A stretch of DNA of 60,396 bases from an uncultured Eubacteriales bacterium (GCA_958402445.1 CATXTO010000010.1:1-60396), one strand, 5' to 3'. Shown: positions 8,976 through 16,693, counted from the first letter of the stretch. Translations and numbers: made by a program. The notes: generated by a model from the sequence alone, not told the origin.

Positions 8976-9662
8976 TCAGCGCAGCCCTTCCAAACTGTCC
9001 ACGGGCAGGGATAGCACTACGGTTTCCGCCGGAGTGTGCAGGCCGGCCTTCTCCGCAATGGTCTGCATAATTGGAAGCTTATACTCCCGCCGGGCGAGAA
9101 TGGCCACCAGCTCCTTTTCCTTTTGCAGGGGAATGCCCAAAAAGTGCTCGCTTTGCTGCTCCCCCAGCATGCGGGCATGCAATAGGGTTCCGCCAGTGGC
9201 GCCGGCCAGACGGGCGGCGGCCATGACTTCGTCGCTGCTGTCCCGGTTGGTTAGAGCCAAAATCAGTTCATAGGCGGCGGTGTTCATAGTAGATTCCTCC
9301 TTATCCGTGGCTTTGGGCTCCAGTCCCCGGCAGAGCCAACGGGCGGTTTTCCCGCTGATCCCGGACAGAGGGACGGTAAACAGGATACCCATGCCTGGCT
9401 GCGTCATCCAGAGCCGGTCCCGGAGCTCCTGCCGTAGGTCGGGCAGCAGACACGCAGGGACTAGGCTCAGCGTCAGGGTCCGGCTGGTCTCTCCAATGCC
9501 CAGTACCTGCAATACCTCGCTGGCAGCAGTTCCTATGGCCGGGGCGGCGAGAGTATAAAAGGCCCCGTGGGCTGCGCAGATGGCACAGACCTGACTTTCC
9601 CGCCCCCGCCCCACAAAGGTTCCCAATAGGGTGATGCGGGGGCTGGTGAGACTGTTTTCCAT
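8976..9662 (-). CDS. Tandem PII-like signalling protein, partner of DUF1538
   Basis: 228 residues, about twice the usual PII length of ~110. The N-terminal half (ITLLGTFVGRGRESQVCAI) and C-terminal half (YELILALTNRDSSDEVMAA) both read as PII-like ferredoxin folds. In the C-terminal half the T-loop region is GATGGTLLHARMLG, followed by a conserved EKELVAILARRE stretch. An in-frame ATG at 9287, exactly between the halves, has AAGGAGG 8 bases upstream, so a separate 103-residue product is likely as well. The first ATG (9662) has GGAGG 9 bases upstream, overlapping the stop of the DUF1538 gene. PII proteins sense nucleotides and control transporters. The ligand here is unknown. Confidence 0.75.
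   Translation of the reverse strand: MENSLTSPRITLLGTFVGRGRESQVCAICAAHGAFYTLAAPAIGTAASEVLQVLGIGETSRTLTLSLVPACLLPDLRQELRDRLWMTQPGMGILFTVPLSGISGKTARWLCRGLEPKATDKEESTMNTAAYELILALTNRDSSDEVMAAARLAGATGGTLLHARMLGEQQSEHFLGIPLQKEKELVAILARREYKLPIMQTIAEKAGLHTPAETVVLSLPVDSLEGLR
9288..9302 (-). promoter_or_regulatory. Internal ribosome binding site for the second PII-like module
   Basis: AAGGAGG (9302-9296) with 8 bases to an in-frame ATG at 9287. The site matches the consensus better than the one in front of the full-length gene and falls exactly on the boundary between the two modules. Confidence 0.6.
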
Positions 9663-9675
9663 GGGTCTGCACCTC

Positions 9676-11196
9676 CTAAGTCAAATAGATGGAGACATCG
9701 TATTCCAAAATCTCCCCGTCCGCCTCCCCGGCTGCGGACCCGGCGCGACGGAGTCTGCGCCGGTAGAACAGCCCCATGGTCTGGATAGTGATCAGTGGCG
9801 TCATGGCCACCAGAGCCACCACCCCAAAGGCGTCCGTGAGAATGGAGCCGCCCAAGGCCTCGCAGGCGCCCATGGCAAACGGCAGCAAAAATGTGGCTGT
9901 CATGGGACCGCTGGCCACGCCGCCGGAATCGAAGGCAATGCCTGTGAACATGGGCGGTGTGACGAAGCTCAGCGCGATGGCAAGCCCGTAACCCGGCAGG
10001 AGCACGGCGTAAAGGGGAATCTGGAACAGTATCCGGCACATGGATAGGCCGATGGACACGGCCATACCGGTGGACAGCGCCCGCTGCATGGCTTTTTGGC
10101 TCAGGGCGCCGCCGGTGACAGTTTCCACCTGGGCGTTGAGCACATGTACGGCGGGCTCCGCCATGACGATGAACCAGCCGGCCACGGCGCCCAAGGGAAT
10201 GAGAACCCAGCTGTATCCGGAGGAGGCGATCGCCGCGCCCAGCTGGCGGCCCGCAGGTAGAAAGCCCACATTGACGCCGGTGAGAAAGAGGACAAGACCC
10301 AGTAGGGTATAGAGCAGCCCCACGGCGATTTTTGCCAGATGCCGGGGCTTGAAGGCCCTGGTGAGCAACTGGAATAAAATCAGAACGCAGACCAGAGGCG
10401 TGAGGGCCAGCAAAACCTCCTTTGCATATCCCGGCAGGGCGGTGAGCAGGGCGCCGGCGGCCTCCCGGCTGTCAGAGACAGACGTAAACAGAGCCTCCGT
10501 GCCGGCGGCGGCATCCGGCCGGAAGAAAAGTCCCAGCAGCAGAACGGCCAGAATGGGGCCGATGCTGGACAGCGCCACCATGCCGAAGCTGTCCGATTCA
10601 CCCCGGGCGTCCCCCCGGGAGGCGGCGATGCCCATACCCAGGGCCAGGATAAAGGGGACGGTGATAGGGCCTGTAGTGACGCCTCCGGCATCGAAGGCCA
10701 CCGCCAGCATATTGCGCGGCACAAAAAAACTGATGACAAAGACGATTCCATACAGAACCAGCAGAAGATAATGCAACGGGATTTTCAGCGCGGTCCGCAG
10801 CACTGCAAAGACCAGAAACAACCCGACTCCTGCCGCAACGGTCCAGACCAGCACCGGGTTGGGGACAGAGGGGACCTGATTCGCCAAAACCGCCAGGTCC
10901 GGCTCCGCTACGGTGACCAGCACGCCCAGCAAAAAGAAAACCCCAATGGTGAGCGCCGCTCGCTTGGTGTGGGTCAGCTTCCGGCCCAGCGCCTCGCCCA
11001 TGGGCATCATCGCCATGTCCGCGCCCAAGGTGAACAGGCCCATGCCCGCAATGAGGAAGACCGCGCCGGCCAGGAACAAAATGGTTGTACCCAGGGACAG
11101 AGGCGCGATGGTCATGCTCAGCAGCAAAATGAACAGGGTGATGGGCAATACGCTCAGGAGCGCTTCTTTTGTTTTATCCTTCCAAGCTTCGTGAAT
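9676..11196 (-). CDS. DUF1538 membrane protein with internal duplication
   Basis: About 506 residues if started at the ATT at 11196. No ATG, GTG or TTG lies between the upstream stop at 11211 and the TTG at 11148, which is inside the conserved family N terminus (KEALLSVLPITLFILLLS). The ATT has AAGGAGG 7 bases upstream. The protein is almost entirely membrane helices and consists of two DUF1538 halves. Each carries the motif A-F-D-A/S-G-G-V-x-x-G-P-x-T (AFDAGGVTTGPIT and AFDSGGVASGPMT) and a second S/D-A-F/S-G-x-V-A-L motif. It is probably a transporter or channel controlled by the PII-like protein encoded immediately downstream. Substrate unknown. Confidence 0.85.
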   Translation of the reverse strand: MHEAWKDKTKEALLSVLPITLFILLLSMTIAPLSLGTTILFLAGAVFLIAGMGLFTLGADMAMMPMGEALGRKLTHTKRAALTIGVFFLLGVLVTVAEPDLAVLANQVPSVPNPVLVWTVAAGVGLFLVFAVLRTALKIPLHYLLLVLYGIVFVISFFVPRNMLAVAFDAGGVTTGPITVPFILALGMGIAASRGDARGESDSFGMVALSSIGPILAVLLLGLFFRPDAAAGTEALFTSVSDSREAAGALLTALPGYAKEVLLALTPLVCVLILFQLLTRAFKPRHLAKIAVGLLYTLLGLVLFLTGVNVGFLPAGRQLGAAIASSGYSWVLIPLGAVAGWFIVMAEPAVHVLNAQVETVTGGALSQKAMQRALSTGMAVSIGLSMCRILFQIPLYAVLLPGYGLAIALSFVTPPMFTGIAFDSGGVASGPMTATFLLPFAMGACEALGGSILTDAFGVVALVAMTPLITIQTMGLFYRRRLRRAGSAAGEADGEILEYDVSIYLT

Positions 11197-11300
11197 TACA
11201 ATCCCTCCTTACAGTGAATATTCAGTCCGTGGGGTTTCAGGCTTCCTGGGGGGAGACGGAAGGCGGGAGCGGGGGGAGCGACGGGAAACGGAACAGGGGG

Positions 11301-11747
11301 CTATGGAGCGGCAGGGGCCTGCAATTCGGCCAGAGCAGCGGAGATATCCCGGCAGATCAGGGGCCGCATGCTCTCGGCGTACTGCTCGGTGGAGGCCTCC
11401 AGCAAGGCCTGCCGGATGCAGGGCGCTAAATCCGGCCGGGAAGACACAATCTCGGGAAGGCGCTGGATGCATTGCCTGGCGGTGATCGGCTTTTTGTCTG
11501 TGATATGGGACAGGTATTTCGGAAGGCACTGGTCCAGCTTGCCCTCTTTATCCCATTTGGCGTTTGCTGCGATGAGGGCCAGCCCCCGGGACCGGACGTA
11601 GGAGCTGGGATCGTCCAGCATCGCAACAAACTGGTCAAAATAGGGGTAAACCCCACTGGTTTTCCCGCTTTCCTCCAGCAGTAGATGCAACGCGTCGTAG
11701 GCGGCTTGGTGATCTTTGGCCCAGAGGGCCGCCACATAGGATTCCAT
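11301..11747 (-). CDS. Small HEAT-like helical repeat protein
   Basis: 148 residues, soluble and all-helical in appearance, with no signal peptide. A HEAT-type repeat is suggested by LDDPSSYVRSRGLALIAANA and by the alternating hydrophobic helices around it. Similar small proteins are common in Clostridia and are often labelled 'SufBD protein', though nothing here links it to Fe-S assembly. The ATG at 11747 has a modest AGGG site. It lies upstream of the DUF1538 gene on the same strand with a 98-base gap, so co-transcription is possible. Function unknown. Confidence 0.7.
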   Translation of the reverse strand: MESYVAALWAKDHQAAYDALHLLLEESGKTSGVYPYFDQFVAMLDDPSSYVRSRGLALIAANAKWDKEGKLDQCLPKYLSHITDKKPITARQCIQRLPEIVSSRPDLAPCIRQALLEASTEQYAESMRPLICRDISAALAELQAPAAP

Positions 11748-11937
11748 AGCTTCCCTGCCCTTCTATCATTGGACCTGAGTTGCGTCTTCAACCTCTTTTG
11801 CAGGTCCTATTTATTTTATCTTACCATATTTTCTGGTTGTATTGTGTAAATTTTTAGTAAAAACGGAAAGGACAAATGGATGCAATGGAAAAACAATGGA
11901 CAAAACCGCCAGAAACGCAAAAATGCCCAGGTTTTAC

Positions 11938-11966
11938 TTGCAGGAAACGCCGGGGCATTGTATAAT
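11938..11966 (+). promoter_or_regulatory. Promoter of the HAD phosphatase gene
   Basis: TTGCAG, 17 bases, TATAAT (11961-11966), 55 bases upstream of the ATG at 12021. Confidence 0.7.
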
Positions 11967-12020
11967 TAGTCGAAAGCATGCGCGTCGCCGCGCCGGCTGG
12001 GGATTCTGGAGGTGTTTTCC

Positions 12021-12833
12021 ATGCAATATCAAAAGTTCGCGCTGTTTAGTGATTTGGACGGGACCTTGTTTTCCTCAGACCGGACGGTGTCCCTGGAAAA
12101 CCGCAGCGCTCTGGAGCGTTTTGTGGCTGGGGGCGGCCTTTTTGGCATCGCTACGGGCCGCGCGCCCCGCAATGCCTTAAAGCTTTTGCCCGGCGTGCCC
12201 ATCAACACCTGGTCGGTGGTACTCAATGGGACCGAGGCCTTTGATTATCGGACCGATGCCGTTGCGCTCTCCAGGAGCCTGTCTCAGCTCCGCATGGCCG
12301 CGTTCCTTCGTGAGGTGCTGGATACCTGGCCGCAGGTCAATGTGCTGGTCTGCTCCGAGAGCAGCCTTTATTTCCTGTCCGCGCCGGCTTCGCAAAACCG
12401 GGATTTTTTTGATTCGCATCAGCCATGCCAGGCTGCCACCCTGGAAATGGTGTTGCAGTACCCCTGGCTCAAATGCCTTTTGTGCGCGCCCCGGCCAATT
12501 TTGGAGCGGCTGGAGGAGTATGCCGTGCAGACAGGCGTTACGGAGACGGCGGACCGGGTTTATACGGCGGTGGATTATCTGGAGTTCTTGCCAAAGGGGG
12601 TCCATAAGGGCCGCTGCTTGGAGGACCTACGGCGCATGGGGGAGCTGGCCGGGCGGACCATTGTGGCGGTGGGAGACTGGACCAATGATGTGGAGCTGCT
12701 ACAGGCGGCGGATGTGGCGGTCGCGCCGGCCAACGCCCTGCCGGAGATTAAGGCATTGTGCGATTACGTCACGGTATCGAACAACGACAATGCCATCGCC
12801 GCGGTCATTGATGAAATTCTCCCCCGGCTGTAG
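12021..12833 (+). CDS. Cof-type HAD-superfamily phosphatase
   Basis: 270 residues. The start is the ATG at 12021 with GGAGGT 8 bases upstream; the GTG at 12012 lies inside that site. HAD motif I is FSDLDGTLFS near the N terminus, with the nucleophile and acid/base Asp pair. ATGRAP supplies motif II (the usual Ser/Thr is Thr here). The conserved Lys is in KGVHKGRCLEDL, and motif IV is VGDWTNDVELL followed by ADVAVAPANA, typical of the Cof subfamily. These enzymes dephosphorylate small phosphorylated metabolites such as sugar phosphates; the substrate cannot be told from sequence. Monocistronic, with its own promoter and terminator. Confidence 0.9.
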   Translation: MQYQKFALFSDLDGTLFSSDRTVSLENRSALERFVAGGGLFGIATGRAPRNALKLLPGVPINTWSVVLNGTEAFDYRTDAVALSRSLSQLRMAAFLREVLDTWPQVNVLVCSESSLYFLSAPASQNRDFFDSHQPCQAATLEMVLQYPWLKCLLCAPRPILERLEEYAVQTGVTETADRVYTAVDYLEFLPKGVHKGRCLEDLRRMGELAGRTIVAVGDWTNDVELLQAADVAVAPANALPEIKALCDYVTVSNNDNAIAAVIDEILPRL

Positions 12834-12885
12834 CGCCTCCGAAGGAAAAGCTCCTTTCAAGTGACACTTTAAAATAGAAAGTAAC

Positions 12886-12925
12886 CTTGCCGAAAAGCAA
12901 TCAATGTTTTTCGGCAAGTTTTTTC
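12886..12925 (+). terminator. Intrinsic terminator of the HAD gene
   Basis: CTTGCCGAAAA pairs with TTTTTCGGCAAG, followed by a run of T (12919-12924). Confidence 0.85.
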
Positions 12926-12931
12926 TTATAG

Positions 12932-12984
12932 CAAAAAAAGCCCACTTGGCACGTTACATACCTGTTTGAACGTGTCATAGTGGG
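12932..12984 (-). terminator. Intrinsic terminator of the P-loop kinase gene
   Basis: On the minus strand, CCCACT/AGTGGG plus AACGTGTC/GGCACGTT form a two-part stem followed by CTTTTTTTGC. It lies 60 bases past the kinase stop and faces the HAD terminator. Confidence 0.75.
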
Positions 12985-13045
12985 GTTTACACGGTTTGTA
13001 AATAAGCGTCAACTTGGATGGGTTGAGATATTCTTGTGAATGAAA

Positions 13046-13603
13046 TTAGATTTTGCTGGTGATGACTGTAAAATATTCTTTTATAATCCTCTCTGCATTG
13101 ATATCCATATTCTCTTCTCCATTTAAGTAAATAACTTTACACGGTAACGAGGAAGCCCATTCTAAATGCGTCTTTAAGCATGGGGAACCATCTGCATCAT
13201 AGCGAGCGGCACTGTCTAAAAAGCGTTGATGTTCCTCATACATATCTCCCCCTTTCAGAATTCGTTCTCCGTAAATCCTCCATTCTCTTTGGTGAAGTCG
13301 CGCTTGTCTGATCGTTGCATCTGCGTTGATATGGGCAGCCAAATCAAACAGGGGAACGAATGGGGCATTAAAACTGTCCATAGAGCCCGCCATCACAAAA
13401 TGATCTGTGGGGGTGATGGCATGCATCAAACGTTCCGCTTTTTCTTCTCTTGCATACATACTTGTAAACGGAATGGCGGTATCTTTTCTCCAAATATAGT
13501 CGTCTATATCAAAATAAGGATAACCAAGCCGCTCTGCAACGGCTCTTCCCAATGCTGTTTTTCCGGAACCTGCTGAACCAAAAATGATAATTCCTCTTGC
13601 CAT
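13046..13603 (-). CDS. P-loop nucleotide/nucleoside kinase-like ATPase
   Basis: 185 residues from the ATG at 13603 (AAGGAGGA 5 bases upstream); the longer frame to 13648 has no ribosome binding site. Walker A is GSAGSGKTALGRA right at the N terminus. YPYFDIDDYIW resembles the substrate-binding DxD region of shikimate/adenylate-kinase-like enzymes, and RQARLHQREWRIYGERI looks like an Arg-rich lid. The protein ends in a helical tail. Substrate unknown. The gene is clearly less GC-rich than its neighbours, which suggests acquisition. It has its own terminator. Confidence 0.75.
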   Translation of the reverse strand: MARGIIIFGSAGSGKTALGRAVAERLGYPYFDIDDYIWRKDTAIPFTSMYAREEKAERLMHAITPTDHFVMAGSMDSFNAPFVPLFDLAAHINADATIRQARLHQREWRIYGERILKGGDMYEEHQRFLDSAARYDADGSPCLKTHLEWASSLPCKVIYLNGEENMDINAERIIKEYFTVITSKI

Positions 13604-13653
13604 GCTATCCTCCTTAAATTCTGACTTGTTGTGGCGTCTATGATACAATAATT

Positions 13654-13684
13654 CCCACGGAAAAGCAAAGCATCTTTCCGTGGG
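13654..13684. repeat. Inverted repeat upstream of the kinase gene
   Basis: CCCACGGAAA and TTTCCGTGGG, arms of 10 bases separated by 11. No T run follows on either strand at the right place, so this may be a regulatory dyad rather than a terminator. Confidence 0.5.
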
Positions 13685-13791
13685 GGTTTACCTTTTTATG
13701 GAAAAACCCCGAGCAAGGCCGGTTTTCGCAGTCTAATTGCGGGATCCGGCTTTCTCGACCCATGGCGGAGAGGAGGCGCCTGGAAAGAAAA

Positions 13792-13847
13792 GTATTTAAA
13801 TAAATCTTTAAATACCGCTTGCAAAAGGACATCGGATGGTTTACAAT
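13792..13847 (+). promoter_or_regulatory. Promoter of the sdpR/sdpI-like operon with upstream operator
   Basis: TTGCAA (13819-13824), 17 bases, TACAAT (13842-13847). Directly upstream is a perfect dyad, GTATTTAAA-taaatc-TTTAAATAC (13792-13815), a plausible binding site for the ArsR-type repressor encoded by the first gene. Confidence 0.7.
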
Positions 13848-13898
13848 AACCGAGTGAGAAGCGGTTGATGCATGCCAGGGCAGGGGGAGGAAATTCCA

Positions 13899-14177
13899 TT
13901 GGGCTTCGGCGAGACTTTTTCCGCGCTCTCGGATCCGGTCCGCCGGGAAATCTTGTCGCTGCTCCGACAGGAACGGCGTTCCGCCGGGGATATCGCGGGG
14001 CATTTCAGCATAACGCCTGCGGCAATTTCTTACCACTTGCGGAAGCTGAAAGAGGCGGACCTGGTGCGAGAGGCTCGGGAGAAAAACTTTATTTATTATG
14101 AGCTGAATGCCTCCGTTTTTCAGGAGGCGCTTTTGTGGCTGGAGCAATTTCGGGAAAGGAGCAAGGAGAATGCGTAA
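13899..14177 (+). CDS. ArsR-family repressor, SdpR type
   Basis: 92 residues if started at the TTG at 13899, which has GGGGGAGG 8 bases upstream and gives the usual SdpR-like N terminus (GFGETFSALSDPVRREIL). The ATG at 13872 would add nine residues but has a poor site. The winged helix-turn-helix is FSITPAAISYHLRKLKEADLV, followed by a beta wing (REAREKNFIYYEL). No metal-binding Cys pair is present, which fits the SdpR autorepressor branch rather than metal sensors. The last 8 bases overlap the next gene. By analogy with Bacillus SdpR/SdpI, the membrane protein probably relieves repression; this is inferred. Confidence 0.85.
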   Translation: MGFGETFSALSDPVRREILSLLRQERRSAGDIAGHFSITPAAISYHLRKLKEADLVREAREKNFIYYELNASVFQEALLWLEQFRERSKENA

Positions 14178-14856
14178 GGAATACGGGATCGGATTGGCAT
14201 TGATTTTAGTTTCTTTTGTGGTGACGGGGATTTGTATTGCCTTTATGCCGGACCAGGTTCCCATGCACTATGACGCGGCAGGGGTGGTTGACCGGATCGG
14301 CAGTAAGTACGAAACCCTTTTGTTTCCTGCCGCCACGCTCCTGATTGGCGCCTTCCTGCTGGGGATGGCCAGGTATCAGAGGAAGAAGCAGGAGCTTGGC
14401 AACGAAAAGGTGCTGCTGCGCAGCGGAATTGTCCTGCTGGTGGGAGAGAATCTGCTCTTTGGTTACTTTTTATATCGGGCGATGTCCAGCGCTTCCGCCG
14501 AGGCCGGGGAGATACAGGACCTATCGCTAAAATTGCTTTGCATCTTGTTGGGGGCGCTGCTTTGCTGCCTGGGGAACCTGATGCCAAAAGCGCGCAAAAA
14601 CGCTGTGTTTGGGCTGCGGACCTCCTGGAGCATGAAAAACCAGCGGGTCTGGCAAAAAAGTCAGCGGTTTGGCGGAATATCCATGGTGGTGTGCGGGTTC
14701 CTCACGCTGCTTTTGGGAATTTTCCTACCCAATTCTGTCTGCCTGCCCGCATTGCTGGCGGTGCTGACCTTGACCCTTCTGGCGGACCTTTGGGCCTCCC
14801 ATCACATCTATCAAAAGGACCTTCAGCTCCATCCGGAGGAAAAGACAAGTTTTTAA
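14170..14856 (+). CDS. SdpI/DUF1648 family membrane protein
   Basis: 228 residues from the ATG at 14170 (AAGGAG just upstream, within the repressor gene). Five to six membrane helices. The N-terminal DUF1648 motif is VPMHYDAAGVVDRIGSKYE, and the SdpI-type C-terminal part has NLMPKARKNAVFGLRTSWSM, the N-x-x-G-x-R-T signature of the family. In Bacillus, SdpI gives immunity to the SDP cannibalism toxin and also acts as a signal transducer that sequesters SdpR. No SDP toxin gene is visible here, so an orphan immunity or sensing role is likely. Confidence 0.87.
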   Translation: MRKEYGIGLALILVSFVVTGICIAFMPDQVPMHYDAAGVVDRIGSKYETLLFPAATLLIGAFLLGMARYQRKKQELGNEKVLLRSGIVLLVGENLLFGYFLYRAMSSASAEAGEIQDLSLKLLCILLGALLCCLGNLMPKARKNAVFGLRTSWSMKNQRVWQKSQRFGGISMVVCGFLTLLLGIFLPNSVCLPALLAVLTLTLLADLWASHHIYQKDLQLHPEEKTSF

Positions 14857-14933
14857 AAGTGCGCGTATGTGGGGCGGACGGGACCAAGCATGGAAGCGGT
14901 GCGCGCAGCTCTATCGCATCAGACGGACAACAT

Positions 14934-14963
14934 GGCCCCGGATGCGGACTGGTATCCGGGGCC
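14934..14963. repeat. Perfect hairpin downstream of the sdpI-like gene
   Basis: GGCCCCGGAT pairs with ATCCGGGGCC across a 10-base loop. There is no T run. Otherwise 14857-15010 holds nothing I can assign. Confidence 0.5.
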
Positions 14964-15010
14964 TGGTGCTGCAATGAGTGCGGGCGTAGGCTTCGCCCCA
15001 AAATCAATGC

Positions 15011-15261
15011 TTGCGCGATGCATTGAATTGTGCTAAAATAGAGTTGCAATAGGTTGAGATAAGGAGTGGTGATTGATGACGCAGCCAATGGAAAAAACTG
15101 AAAAAGACCTGGCAAGGTGAAATGGATTGGAAGGTTTCGCCGCGACGGGTGGGGAACCTTCGTGTAGCCTGTTGGGAGCGTATCACGAGGCATGTTGCGT
15201 CGATCACTGCTGTCCTCCTGCAGAGACAACCGCGAACGGTTTGTTTCTGCGGAATTTTTTT
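15011..15261 (+). ncRNA. Candidate ~215-nt small RNA or leader with its own promoter and terminator
   Basis: TTGCGC (15011-15016), 17 bases, then an extended TGCTAAAAT -10 element (TAAAAT at 15034-15039) predict a start near 15046. An intrinsic terminator (GCAGA/TCTGC with ACCG/CGGT pairing, 15219-15250, then T7) closes the unit. In between is an AAGGTT/AACCTT stem. A 14-codon reading frame at 15076 with a good ribosome binding site (AAGGAGTGG) also lies inside. I could not match it to T-box, 6S, SRP or known riboswitch cores. It could be an independent small RNA, or an attenuator in front of rsgA. Confidence 0.4.
15219..15261 (+). terminator. Intrinsic terminator upstream of rsgA
   Basis: GC-rich stem ending in TCTGC (15246-15250), followed by GGAA and seven T (15255-15261). 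It lies about 80 bases before the rsgA start. Confidence 0.65.
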
Positions 15262-15342
15262 GCCTATTTTCAGGAAAGGAGGTGGTTGCGATGGGAGAAT
15301 CTAAAGCTCAGCATTCGCACCAAACAATAAGGGAGGAATTAT

Positions 15343-16323
15343 GTGACAGATTTGCAAACCTATGGGTTTGACCCGGCGTTTTGGCCGAGGCAAGAAATGC
15401 AGAATTTGGGCCGGGTGACGGCGGTTTATCCGGGGCGGTATCAGTTGGTTTGCGCCCGTGGGCCCCTCTCTGGTTGCCTGAAAACCGCCGCTTACGCCAT
15501 GGACAGACAGGCACTCCCCACCGTGGGGGACTTTGTACGTCTGGAGGCATTGGACGGCGGTATGGCCAGAATCCTGGAGACGCTTCCGCGCAAGACCTTT
15601 TTCTCGCGGCTGGACCCCTCCTCCGCCGGTCATGCGGCGCAGGCGGTTGCCGCCAATTTTGACTATGTATTCCTATTACAGTCGCTAAATCAGGACTTTA
15701 ATCTGCGCAGACTAGAGCGGTATATCACCATGGCCTGGCAATCAGGGGCGGTGCCTGTGGTAATTCTGACCAAAAGGGACCTCAACGACCACTGGGTGGA
15801 GCAGGTGCAGGCGGCGCAGACGGTTTCGGCAGGCGCCAAGGTGCATGCGGTCAGCGCTAGAACAAAAGAGGGCCTTGCCGCGCTGTCGGCGTATCTTAGG
15901 CCACGAAAAACGGTGGTGTTTCTAGGCTCCTCCGGCGTGGGAAAGTCCAGCCTACTTAACGCGTTTGCAGGAGAAACGGTCATGGAGGTGGGAGAAATTC
16001 GGGAGGATGACGGCAGAGGCCGCCATACCACAACGAACCGCCAATTGCAGCGGCTAAATTCCGGCGCCATGGTCATCGATACGCCGGGGATGCGGGAGCT
16101 GGGCCTCTGGGATGCGCTGGCCGGCCTGGAGCAGAGCTTTGCCGATGTGGAGCAGTATTTCAGCGCGTGCAGATTCCGGGACTGCCGACATCAGACGGAA
16201 CCGGGCTGCGCCGTACGCGCCGCAATCGCCGACGGAACGCTGCCGACAGAGCGTTGGCAGAGCTATCAAAAGCTGCTCCGGGAGGCCGGGCGGGCCGGGA
16301 AAAAGCCCCGTAAAGAGCGGTAA
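15343..16323 (+). CDS. rsgA: Ribosome small-subunit-dependent GTPase A
   Basis: 326 residues, starting at GTG 15343 with GGGAGG 6 bases upstream. An N-terminal OB-like domain (YQLVCARG) is followed by a circularly permuted GTPase domain: TKRD (G4) comes before GSSGVGKSSLLNAF (G1), and DTPGMRELG (G3) follows, with TTTNRQ in the switch region. The C-terminal zinc site is C-x4-C-x-H-x5-C (CRFRDCRHQTEPGC). The protein acts in late 30S subunit maturation as a GTPase checkpoint. A perfect hairpin follows. Identification is secure. Confidence 0.97.
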   Translation: MTDLQTYGFDPAFWPRQEMQNLGRVTAVYPGRYQLVCARGPLSGCLKTAAYAMDRQALPTVGDFVRLEALDGGMARILETLPRKTFFSRLDPSSAGHAAQAVAANFDYVFLLQSLNQDFNLRRLERYITMAWQSGAVPVVILTKRDLNDHWVEQVQAAQTVSAGAKVHAVSARTKEGLAALSAYLRPRKTVVFLGSSGVGKSSLLNAFAGETVMEVGEIREDDGRGRHTTTNRQLQRLNSGAMVIDTPGMRELGLWDALAGLEQSFADVEQYFSACRFRDCRHQTEPGCAVRAAIADGTLPTERWQSYQKLLREAGRAGKKPRKER

Positions 16324-16353
16324 ATACCGCGCTTCGCGGGAAGTTACAAAATA

Positions 16354-16397
16354 ACCGGCGCCGGACAACAGGTTGCAACCTGTCGTCCGGCGCCGGT
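16354..16397. terminator. Long perfect hairpin between rsgA and the cold-shock gene
   Basis: ACCGGCGCCGGAC and GTCCGGCGCCGGT, with ACAGGTT/AACCTGT inside, forming a stem of about 20 pairs. T-rich flanks are short (TTTGG). It lies between convergent genes, so a bidirectional terminator is the simplest reading. Confidence 0.6.
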
Positions 16398-16480
16398 TTG
16401 GCGCGCAGGAGCGCATATGACACGGGTGAACAGCGCCGAATCGCCGGCCTCACCGTTTGCGCTGGCGCCAACGGGCCTAA

Positions 16481-16693
16481 TTAGGCCACGCGGACGTTAA
16501 CAGCGCGCTGCTTTCTGCTATCCTTAGGATCGGGCTCCGTATCATATTGCACCTTCTGCCCCTCGGACAAGGTCTTGAAGCCAGTGTTTTGAATGGCAGA
16601 GAAGTGGACGAACACGTCGCCGCTGCCATCGTCGTTGGAGATAAATCCAAAGCCCTTTTCCTCGTTGAACCACTTTACAGTACCGTTTTGCAT
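16481..16693 (-). CDS. csp: Cold-shock protein
   Basis: 70 residues, the standard CspA size. Single OB fold with RNP1 KGFGFI and RNP2 VFVHFSAI; starts MQNGTVKWFNEE as most family members do. It binds single-stranded RNA and DNA and melts RNA structure in the cytoplasm. The ATG at 16693 has GGAGG 8 bases upstream. The leader is long (about 110 nt) and contains a hairpin, as in other csp genes where the leader controls translation at low temperature. Confidence 0.96.
   Translation of the reverse strand: MQNGTVKWFNEEKGFGFISNDDGSGDVFVHFSAIQNTGFKTLSEGQKVQYDTEPDPKDSRKQRAVNVRVA

Noticed and set aside
14890..15036. 47-codon frame between the sdpI-like gene and the candidate RNA
   Set aside because: No ribosome binding site, and it crosses the GGCCCCGGAT hairpin; composition looks non-coding.
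15047..15262. T-box leader upstream of rsgA
   Set aside because: A GGGTGG sequence occurs near 15150, but the full AGGGTGGNACCGCG element is absent and no aminoacyl-tRNA synthetase or amino-acid gene follows.
15122..15330. Overlapping 60- and 67-codon frames before rsgA
   Set aside because: Both run straight through a strong terminator hairpin and lack protein-like sequence.
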